Shown here one piece after another: positions 1 to 3,817 of a stretch of 5,453 nt of DNA. Both the position numbers and the translations under genes were made by a program. Numbering within the stretch: position 1 is the stretch's first letter; every line of letters begins with the position of its first letter. Origin of the DNA: DATDWC01 sp035289805 (lineage in GTDB: Bacteria; Patescibacteriota; Gracilibacteria; Peribacterales; Peribacteraceae). The DNA is taken from the NCBI GenBank assembly GCA_035289805.1, contig DATDWC010000011.1:1-5453 (forward strand), read 5' to 3'. Below the pieces are notes generated by a model. That model saw only the letters and a list, made by a program, of their open reading frames with translations. It ran no database searches and was not told the DNA's origin.

Positions 1-344
1 GTTGAGGATTTTCCGTGAGTCCCCGAGACGGCGATCACGGAATGATCCTTCGTCAGCTCTCCAAGTGCCTGGAAGTATGTGAGCTGCCGGATTCCCAATT
101 TTTCCGCTTTCCGCCACTCTGGGTGATCTTGAGGGAGCGCCAGGGTATAGGCAAAGAGCTCCGTATCATCCGGTACATTGGATGTCTCCTGGGAGGGAAA
201 AATCGTTATGCCCTGCGACCGAAGATCACTCAGGAGATCGCTCTCCTTTTGATCTGATCCCAGGACCTCATGTCCGCATGCGTTCATGTAGGCCGCATAC
301 GCAGAGAGGCCGATGCCGCCGATGCCGGAGCAGAAGATCTTCAT
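1..344 (-). CDS. murC: UDP-N-acetylmuramate--L-alanine ligase (MurC), N-terminal part, truncated by the window edge
   Basis: Reading the minus strand from an ATG at 344-342 gives 114 residues that run off the left edge. MurC is a cytoplasmic Mur ligase that joins L-alanine to UDP-MurNAc using ATP, the first amino-acid step of peptidoglycan stem-peptide synthesis. The N-terminus shows the glycine-rich nucleotide-sugar-binding loop SGIGGIGLSA (residues 6-15). Next come GHEVLGSD (24-31), YTLALPQDHPEW (66-77), which matches the family's 'SSAI...NPE' stretch, and TYFQALGEL (89-97). The ATP P-loop SGTHGKSS begins at residue 107. The family consensus is GTHGKTTT, so Ser replaces Thr after the lysine. 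Only about a quarter of the usual ~460 residues is visible, so the central and C-terminal domains cannot be checked. The related recycling ligase Mpl is the main alternative. The gene diverges from an ftsB-like gene 37 bp away. No Shine-Dalgarno sequence precedes the start. Confidence 0.9.
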   Translation of the reverse strand, partial: MKIFCSGIGGIGLSAYAAYMNACGHEVLGSDQKESDLLSDLRSQGITIFPSQETSNVPDDTELFAYTLALPQDHPEWRKAEKLGIRQLTYFQALGELTKDHSVIAVSGTHGKSS

Positions 345-352
345 AGGCTCGA

Positions 353-361
353 AGAATATCA
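353..361 (-). promoter_or_regulatory. Candidate extended -10 promoter for murC
   Basis: On the minus strand the sequence reads TGATATTCT: a TGn extension followed by TATTCT (4 of 6 matches to TATAAT). The hexamer ends 8 nt before the murC ATG, which puts the predicted transcription start at or within a base or two of the start codon. No -35 match was sought beyond eye inspection. It lies back to back with the ftsB promoter candidate. Confidence 0.4.
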
Positions 362-363
362 GA

Positions 364-372
364 TGCTATCCT
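364..372 (+). promoter_or_regulatory. Candidate extended -10 promoter for the ftsB-like gene
   Basis: The plus strand reads TGCTATCCT: a TGn extension plus TATCCT (4 of 6 matches to TATAAT). It ends 9 nt before the ATG at 382, implying a leader of only a few nucleotides. It is separated by 2 bp from the divergent murC -10 element, so the two RNA polymerase footprints would overlap. Confidence 0.4.
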
Positions 373-381
373 TTTAGAAGC

Positions 382-828
382 ATGGCTCAACAGGAAATAT
401 CTCCTTTTAGCAAACGCATAACGATTCTGATCGGACTTTCCGTGGTTTCCGCCATGATGTTTGGGCTCTCGATTTCCTTCTACCGTAACCTCCTCTTCGA
501 AGACACCCTTCGCAATCTCTCCACACGCAACAAAGATCTTCGGAAGCAGATCGATGAAAACTTAGATGAGCTTGCCTACTACCGCTCGTACCAATACAGG
601 GATAAATACGCCAAGGAGAATTTAGGGCGCGTTCAGCCGGGAGAAAAAGTGCTCATTTTTACGGATCTCCCAACGGAAACGATTATGGAGGAGGAAGAGG
701 AACTTTCGCTCCTTGAGCAGCGGGAAATCTCCTATCGTCAGTATCTGGAAAAAATTCCGGTTCTCGAGCACTGGCGAATGTACCTCTTTGATCCAGAGGG
801 GATTCAGAAGCTGCGACAGTCCTTCTAA
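382..828 (+). CDS. Septum formation initiator, FtsB/DivIC family
   Basis: This 148-residue protein is a bitopic membrane protein of the FtsB/DivIC type, which acts with FtsL and FtsQ-like partners in the divisome. It has a short N-terminal cytoplasmic segment with basic residues, one membrane helix (about residues 12-33) and a charged coiled coil (about 35-66). The family signature follows as KYAKENLGRVQPGEKVLIF (75-93). A short acidic linker with a run of glutamates (103-107) leads to a C-terminal LEHWRMYLF (128-136). A similar Trp/Tyr/Phe-rich end is, from memory, common in Patescibacteria members. The start at 382 is preferred over an in-frame ATG at 313. The longer form would read through the murC start and promoter, and would add a non-hydrophobic tail before the membrane helix. 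The gene is divergent from murC, which fits a wall/division context. Whether it is functionally FtsB or DivIC cannot be decided from sequence. Confidence 0.88.
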   Translation: MAQQEISPFSKRITILIGLSVVSAMMFGLSISFYRNLLFEDTLRNLSTRNKDLRKQIDENLDELAYYRSYQYRDKYAKENLGRVQPGEKVLIFTDLPTETIMEEEEELSLLEQREISYRQYLEKIPVLEHWRMYLFDPEGIQKLRQSF

Positions 829-830
829 GA

Positions 831-907
<77 letters not shown>

Positions 908-919
908 TTATCAATACGA

Positions 920-928
920 TGCTACAAT
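920..928 (+). promoter_or_regulatory. Extended -10 promoter for a probably leaderless dUTPase mRNA
   Basis: The sequence TGCTACAAT is a TGn extension plus TACAAT (5 of 6 matches to TATAAT). The hexamer ends 6 nt before the ATG at 935, so transcription should start on or next to the A of the start codon. The -35 position would fall inside the tRNA-fMet 5' end (about 900-905) and shows no TTGACA likeness, as expected for an extended -10 promoter. Confidence 0.6.
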
Positions 929-934
929 GTATGC

Positions 935-1435
935 ATGAAGGTCGCAATCACTCGGATCGATAAATCACTTCCGCTCCCGCGCTACGAATCAAATGGCGCA
1001 ACGGGATTTGATCTCATAACGCGAGAGACGACGATTGTTGAGCCGGGGAAGATTGCTCTTGTGCCCTCGAATGTGATTGTGAAAGTACCAGAGGGCTACA
1101 CGCTCCTCATTATCCCCCGCTCATCCCTGCCGAGGAAAAAAGCCTTAGTGTGTCCACACTCACTCGGCGTCATTGATCAGGATTACTGCGGACCAGAGGA
1201 TGAGATCAAAGTGCAGGTACAGAATATTTCCACTGAGCCAGTCACAATCGAGAAGGGCGAACGAATCGCACAGGGATTGTTTGTGAGGGTGGATGCAGCA
1301 GAGTGGATGGAAACTGAGGCAAATGGAAAAAGTCGTGGGGGCTTCGGTTCAACGGGCACTCTTACTTCTTCTTTGCATCAAAGTCATACACCGCACGACC
1401 AACACGCACGAAGTACGGCATCTTCTGCAGGTTGA
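935..1435 (+). CDS. dut: Deoxyuridine 5'-triphosphate nucleotidohydrolase (trimeric dUTPase)
   Basis: This is a 166-residue homotrimeric all-beta dUTPase, which hydrolyses dUTP to dUMP and pyrophosphate and so keeps uracil out of DNA and supplies dTMP synthesis. All five family motifs are present: I GATGFDLI (21-28), II PRSSL (61-65), III GVIDQDYCG (78-86) with the catalytic Asp and the sugar-discriminating Tyr, IV KGERIAQGL (107-115), and the mobile C-terminal motif V RGGFGSTG (134-141). After motif III comes PEDE, a small variation on the usual YRGE. A 25-residue tail after motif V is low in complexity and rich in Ser/Thr/His; it is the antisense reading of the neighbouring sigma-like gene's 3' end. 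The ATG at 935 is chosen because upstream in-frame codons run through the tRNA gene. The end is a TGA codon. No Shine-Dalgarno sequence is present. Confidence 0.95.
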   Translation: MKVAITRIDKSLPLPRYESNGATGFDLITRETTIVEPGKIALVPSNVIVKVPEGYTLLIIPRSSLPRKKALVCPHSLGVIDQDYCGPEDEIKVQVQNISTEPVTIEKGERIAQGLFVRVDAAEWMETEANGKSRGGFGSTGTLTSSLHQSHTPHDQHARSTASSAG

Positions 1436-2456
1436 GGGAGATTGTTCCCACCTTTACGTTCCGCTGCTTCCCTACCTCTGCAATGATCTCTTTCTTTGTG
1501 AGAGGTCCTTTTTCCGCAAGGATCCGCTCAATAACATCTGCAACAGTTCCCGGCTCATAGCCCCACTCCTTGAGGGCGTAGAGGCCACGACCAACGAGGA
1601 CAAACTGTGGGTAGCGAATGAGCTCATTATGGACAGCTTGGATGGTGACGTTCTTGTGATCGAAGTGTGCCTCCTTGATCTTATTTGCGATATCCACGAA
1701 GTGGAGTGGTTTATTCTCCTTCTTGAGGATAATTTCTACTTTATCGCGGATGCTGCGTGGCCGTACGAAGCGCCACTCCGTGAGTCCCCAGCCATCCTCA
1801 ATCTTCTTTAAGCGTGAATCCACAAAGAGGCACGAGAGAATGAGCTCGTCGCTTGGCTTTCTATCCTGGAAGAGGTTCATTGCCTGTACAGCTGAGATGA
1901 GTTCGCTCTCCTGCATACAGCTCCCCCGCCTTCGGAGGATCTTCACCACGCTATCAATGATGATCTGGATATCTTTGAGGCTCAAATTGGTGAACCGCCA
2001 GAAAGGCTTGAGGGTGATACTCCTCCCATTAAATTCGAGCTCAGAATCAACCGTGAGTGAGAGCTTGAGAGCGAAACCATCCAGGCTCGATGCATTGGGG
2101 AGGCGCTTTAAGACAGCCGCAATGAGCGAATCCTCCAGCATCACGCCGCCATTCACTCGCAGGATCCCCTTTGCCATCTGGTTTACTTCATCGAGCTTTG
2201 TGGTTGTGACTGTTCTGCGGAGTTTCCCAAGTGCAATGCTTTCGATCTGTCGAACGCGTTCCCGTGTGACGTTAAAGTGTTTTCCAATTTTCTCCAAAGT
2301 CTGCCGAGTCTGCCCCGTGAGCGAAAAGCGTCTCTTAATGACTTCTCGTTCTTTTTCTGTAAGTACAAGGAACAAATCCGAAATCATATCCTGCAAATTA
2401 AGCTGAAGCTTGGTCGCGTCTCCAGTGATGGCAGAAGATGATGAAGCTGGTGACAT
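1362..2456 (-). CDS. Sigma-70 region 4 HTH protein with repeated winged-helix/HARE-HTH modules
   Basis: This is a 364-residue, probably cytoplasmic, DNA- or RNA-polymerase-binding regulator. Residues 32-81 closely resemble region 4 of housekeeping sigma factors: LTEKEREVIKRRF, then LEKIGKHFNVTRERVRQIE and ALGKLRR, the -35-recognition helix-turn-helix. No region 2, 3 or 1.2 precedes it, since only about 30 polar residues lie upstream. It therefore cannot be a complete sigma factor. After it come four stretches that look like small winged helices, at about 95-155, 165-232, 233-298 and 302-360. The third (SIRDKVEIILKKENKPLHFVDIANKI...VLVGRGLYAL) and fourth (...VRVGRAVYDF) fit the HARE-HTH fold, also found in the RNA polymerase delta subunit. 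The first two are weaker. Function is inferred: a transcription factor that contacts polymerase or promoter DNA. The 3' end overlaps dut by 74 bp tail to tail. No Shine-Dalgarno sequence precedes the ATG. Confidence 0.85.
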   Translation of the reverse strand: MSPASSSSAITGDATKLQLNLQDMISDLFLVLTEKEREVIKRRFSLTGQTRQTLEKIGKHFNVTRERVRQIESIALGKLRRTVTTTKLDEVNQMAKGILRVNGGVMLEDSLIAAVLKRLPNASSLDGFALKLSLTVDSELEFNGRSITLKPFWRFTNLSLKDIQIIIDSVVKILRRRGSCMQESELISAVQAMNLFQDRKPSDELILSCLFVDSRLKKIEDGWGLTEWRFVRPRSIRDKVEIILKKENKPLHFVDIANKIKEAHFDHKNVTIQAVHNELIRYPQFVLVGRGLYALKEWGYEPGTVADVIERILAEKGPLTKKEIIAEVGKQRNVKVGTISLNLQKMPYFVRVGRAVYDFDAKKK

Positions 2457-2485
2457 GAGTTAAGTCGGAATAAAACTTCTTCTTT

Positions 2486-2518
2486 TTACCAGAACGTTGA
2501 CAGATCGGAAAGTTCCAT
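2486..2518 (-). CDS. Possible 10-residue leader peptide upstream of the sigma-like gene
   Basis: An ATG on the minus strand opens a short frame, MELSDLSTFW followed by TAA, that ends 29 nt before the sigma-like gene's start. It would lie in the predicted leader transcript. There is no strong ribosome-binding site, and a 10-codon frame is easily formed by chance. It is listed only because its position in the leader fits an upstream regulatory ORF. Confidence 0.15.
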   Translation of the reverse strand: MELSDLSTFW

Positions 2519-2544
2519 AGTTTTGCTTCTCTTCAGAGAATGAA

Positions 2545-2556
2545 TATCTTGAGATA
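2545..2556. promoter_or_regulatory. Inverted repeat (possible operator or leader hairpin)
   Basis: TATCT-TG-AGATA is a perfect 5+5 inverted repeat with a 2-nt centre, lying between the predicted start of transcription and the start codon of the sigma-like gene. It could be an operator half-site pair or a weak RNA hairpin. The arms are short, and chance occurrence in AT-rich DNA is quite possible. Confidence 0.2.
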
Positions 2557-2608
2557 AAGCTCTTTCCAGAGGGAAAAATCTATGAAATGGCTCTCGAAGA
2601 AGAGTTAT

Positions 2609-2637
2609 ATTCTGTAATTTTTATGATTAAATGTCAA
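2609..2637 (-). promoter_or_regulatory. Candidate sigma-70 type promoter for the sigma-like gene
   Basis: The minus strand carries a perfect -35 TTGACA (2637-2632), a 17-nt spacer and the -10 hexamer CAGAAT (2614-2609, 4 of 6 matches). Transcription would start near 2602, giving a leader of about 145 nt ahead of the ATG at 2456. This contrasts with the very short leaders predicted elsewhere in the window. Confidence 0.4.
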
Positions 2638-2694
2638 CCCAAACCAGCTCAATTAAACCATAAAAACAGGCCTAAATAGTGCGATTCGACAAAA

Positions 2695-2724
2695 TTGACG
2701 TAATTTTAAAATAGTGTGTAGATT
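2695..2724 (+). promoter_or_regulatory. Weak plus-strand promoter candidate
   Basis: TTGACG (5 of 6 to TTGACA), 18-nt spacer, TAGATT (4 of 6 to TATAAT). It is followed at 2730-2742 by the inverted repeat TTGCC-TTA-GGCAA, where transcription would begin. No gene follows directly on this strand; the next plus-strand gene is at 3218, beyond an antisense tRNA. It may be a chance match in AT-rich sequence. Confidence 0.2.
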
Positions 2725-2780
2725 AAATATTGCCTTAGGCAACAAATACTTTTCCAATGAAAAACTCCTCTAACGAAAGA

Positions 2781-2798
2781 ATTTCTGAACAAAGAAAT
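2781..2798. repeat. Small AT-rich inverted repeat
   Basis: ATTTCT and AGAAAT form a 6-bp stem around a 6-nt loop. There is no following T-tract on either strand, so it is not a convincing intrinsic terminator, though it lies downstream of the minus-strand tRNA-Pro and its remnant. Confidence 0.2.
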
Positions 2799-2828
2799 GA
2801 ATGAGTGATCAAAAGAGTATGAATTCTC

Positions 2829-2848
2829 TTGGTCGGGGCGGCGGGACT
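2829..2848 (-). pseudogene. Truncated copy of the tRNA-Pro 3' end
   Basis: These 20 bases are identical to 2952-2971. They comprise the encoded CCA, discriminator A, the 3' strand of the acceptor stem, the 3' half of the T stem and part of the T loop of the intact tRNA-Pro. Identity stops abruptly at 2849, where a GC-rich repeat begins. It is a direct repeat 123 bp from the original. It could be a partial duplication, or a relic of an attachment site left by an element that integrates at a tRNA 3' end. Confidence 0.7.
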
Positions 2849-2914
2849 TCCTTCGACGTGCTCGCCCTCTAAGGGCTCGCCTGCTCAGGATAAACTTCTC
2901 GTCCCTCCGCGAGC
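2849..2914. repeat. GC-rich palindromic repeat segment
   Basis: This segment contrasts with the AT-rich surroundings and contains CCTTCGAC, a 5-bp hairpin GCCCT-CTA-AGGGC (2864-2876) and GCTCAGGATAA. The CTTCGAC...GCTCAGG pattern resembles short repeats widespread in bacterial intergenic DNA (recalled, not searched). It abuts the truncated tRNA-Pro end exactly. Confidence 0.5.
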
Positions 2915-2952
2915 TACAATGCACACTCAGAGAGCTTTGCTATGCAATATAT

Positions 2953-3029
2953 TGGTCGGGGCGGCGGGACTCGAACTCGCGGCCTCCTGCTCCCAAAGCA
3001 GGCGCTCTAGCCAACTGAGCTACGCCCCG
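2953..3029 (-). tRNA. tRNA-Pro (TGG anticodon)
   Basis: A complete 77-nt cloverleaf with encoded CCA (2953-2955) lies on the minus strand. The anticodon TGG is at 2995-2993 in the loop TTTGGGA, with G37 as expected for proline tRNAs. C1-G72 and discriminator A73 fit bacterial prolyl-tRNA identity. Acceptor (CGGGGCG/CGCCCCG), D and anticodon stems pair perfectly. The T stem (GCGAG/CCCGC) has one A·C mismatch at 52:62. It is transcribed away from the PRC-barrel gene and is flanked on both sides by partial copies of itself. Confidence 0.96.
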
Positions 3030-3069
3030 GAATTGCAAAGATCAAATATTTCGACTGAATAGTACCAGC

Positions 3070-3085
3070 CTGCGCTGACGCGCAG
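3070..3085. repeat. Palindromic repeat hairpin
   Basis: CTGCGC-TGAC-GCGCAG forms a 6-bp GC-rich stem with a tetraloop. It lies in a cluster of GC-rich hairpins between tRNA-Pro and its 5' remnant. No T-tract follows on either strand, so it looks like a repeat rather than a terminator. Confidence 0.5.
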
Positions 3086-3161
3086 TAGCCAACCCGCCTT
3101 CGCGGCAGTGTTACGGAACCAGACGATCCCGCTACGGCGGGGCAGGCTGAGCTACGCCCCG
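3086..3161 (-). pseudogene. tRNA-Pro 5' remnant, apparently split in the D loop by a 54-nt insert
   Basis: Bases 3148-3161 match the 5' acceptor strand and D-stem start of the intact tRNA-Pro (3016-3029), and 3086-3093 match the adjoining D-loop bases (3008-3015). In the intact gene these two blocks are contiguous. Here they are separated by 54 nt (3094-3147). Homology does not extend to the anticodon arm. The longer block (15 identical bases counting 3147) is solid. The 8-nt block TAGCCAAC could be chance, so the split reading is less sure than the remnant itself. Confidence 0.5.
3094..3147. repeat. Palindromic insert between the two tRNA-Pro remnant blocks
   Basis: The insert begins with hairpin CCGC-CTTC-GCGG (3094-3105) and nearly ends with hairpin CCCGC-TACG-GCGGG (3128-3141) followed by GCAGGC. 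CCGCC at its left end can also pair with GGCGG at 3136-3140, so the whole piece could fold on itself. It looks like a small mobile or REP-like palindromic element. The same GGCAGGC word recurs in the coding hairpin at 3774-3780. Confidence 0.45.
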
Positions 3162-3203
3162 AAACTATAAAAGATCATCCACTGTCCTCTGACCGATTTT
3201 CAT

Positions 3204-3209
3204 TATACC
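3204..3209 (+). promoter_or_regulatory. Candidate -10 element for the PRC-barrel/metG unit
   Basis: TATACC (4 of 6 matches to TATAAT) ends 8 nt before the GTG at 3218, a spacing like that seen before murC, the ftsB-like gene and dut. There is no TGn extension and no evident -35 element, so support is weak on its own. Confidence 0.3.
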
Positions 3210-3217
3210 GTACTTCG

Positions 3218-3817
3218 GTGCATCTCCTCCGCTCTTCCACTCTCGGGATGGAAGTGATCGATTCCATCGATCACCAGATCCATGGGAAAGCGGCAGACAT
3301 CATCATAGATCCGGATCGAGGGAAGATCGTCGCACTCCTCATCAAGAGAACGGGGATTTCGCAGTACCACGGGCTGATGGTGGAAGACATCGAGTCATGG
3401 GGGAATAGGATCCATATACGAAATTCGGACGTCGTAGGAGAGATCTCTGATTTTCTCCGTCTCAAACCGTACCTCGAGGATTCACGCACATTTGTAGCTC
3501 AGCCCATCCGTACGCAGGGTGGCCGTACAATCGGCCGCTGCAACGACGTACAGTTTCGTACGGATACGTTCGATCTTGAATGGATCTTCCCCCGTCGCTT
3601 CTTTAGGAATGGCCTCCCGCTCCCTGTGAGTGAAATCCTCAAGGTAACACCCGAGGCAATCATTATTAAGGATCAAGGTCCAAAGAAGGAGGAGGTACCC
3701 GCGGAGGAACCTGTGACAAACCCCGTGGAACCTCTCCCCACTCCCGCAGCCGGACTTCGCGCAGGCTTCGACCGGCAGGCAGGTCGATCAACAAATCGCT
3801 ATACTTTGCGGGAGTGA
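3218..3817 (+). CDS. PRC-barrel domain protein (two repeats)
   Basis: This 199-residue protein is probably cytoplasmic, since no signal peptide or membrane helix is visible. The first PRC-barrel repeat (about 1-75) starts LLRSSTLGMEVIDS and continues through KAADIIIDPDRGKIVALLI (24-42), the usual beta-strand pattern. A second, similar repeat runs from about 88 to 150 (VAQPIRT...TIGRCNDVQF...ILKVTPEAIII). A polar Glu/Pro-rich tail follows (155-178) and ends in a basic stretch. PRC-barrels occur in the RimM C-terminal domain, photosynthetic reaction centre H subunits and many small proteins of unknown role, so no specific function is assigned. The GTG start at 3218 is preferred over ATG at 3248 because it retains the first barrel strand. 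The TGA stop overlaps the metG GTG as GTGA, indicating co-transcription and translational coupling. Confidence 0.82.
   Translation: MHLLRSSTLGMEVIDSIDHQIHGKAADIIIDPDRGKIVALLIKRTGISQYHGLMVEDIESWGNRIHIRNSDVVGEISDFLRLKPYLEDSRTFVAQPIRTQGGRTIGRCNDVQFRTDTFDLEWIFPRRFFRNGLPLPVSEILKVTPEAIIIKDQGPKKEEVPAEEPVTNPVEPLPTPAAGLRAGFDRQAGRSTNRYTLRE
3768..3787. repeat. Palindromic element inside the PRC-barrel gene 3' end
   Basis: TCGACC and GGTCGA form a 6-bp stem around the 8-nt loop GGCAGGCA. The hairpin encodes part of the tail (residues 184-190) and lies just ahead of the metG start. It shares CTTCGAC and GGCAGGC words with the intergenic palindromes, suggesting a repeat element that has entered coding sequence in frame. 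Confidence 0.4.
3800..3805 (+). promoter_or_regulatory. Candidate internal -10 element for metG
   Basis: TATACT (5 of 6 matches to TATAAT) lies within the end of the PRC-barrel gene and ends 8 nt before the metG GTG. If used, it would give a nearly leaderless metG transcript independent of the upstream gene. No TGn extension or clear -35 accompanies it. Confidence 0.3.

Larger units (their letters stand above)
2457..2828. other. AT-rich non-coding stretch upstream of the sigma-like gene
   Basis: About 370 bp clearly richer in A and T than the flanking genes, with no open frame resembling a protein on either strand. It holds a TTGACA-type promoter candidate and short leader for the minus-strand sigma-like gene, small inverted repeats at 2545-2556, 2730-2742 and 2781-2798, and a weak plus-strand promoter candidate at 2695-2724. 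Nothing else is recognisable. Confidence 0.6.

Noticed and set aside
15..257. Plus-strand open frame of 80 codons
   Set aside because: It lies antisense to a clear MurC N-terminus with both glycine-rich loops, and its own translation resembles nothing.
313..381. N-terminal extension of the ftsB-like protein from an upstream ATG
   Set aside because: It runs antisense through the murC start and over both candidate promoters. The ATG at 382 gives a normal family N-terminus directly before the membrane helix.
1675..2406. 243-codon plus-strand frame
   Set aside because: It is the antisense shadow of the sigma4/HARE gene. It is rich in Ser, Arg and Leu with no recognisable domain.
2581..2616. Short plus-strand frame starting ATGAAATGG after a GAGGG-like site
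   Set aside because: Only 11 codons, with no neighbour it could serve, so it is likely chance.
2706..2924. Minus-strand frame of 72 codons
   Set aside because: It crosses the tRNA 3' remnant, the palindromic repeat and AT-rich DNA. Its Arg/Ser-rich composition is not protein-like.
2829..3062. Plus-strand frame of 77 codons
   Set aside because: It is antisense to tRNA-Pro and its remnant. The translation repeats 'LVGAAGL' only because the tRNA end is duplicated.
3070..3141. Intrinsic transcription terminators
   Set aside because: The GC-rich stems are not followed by a T-tract on either strand.
2849..3161. CRISPR array
   Set aside because: The repeats are heterogeneous hairpins without a constant repeat unit or equal-length spacers, and no cas gene is present.
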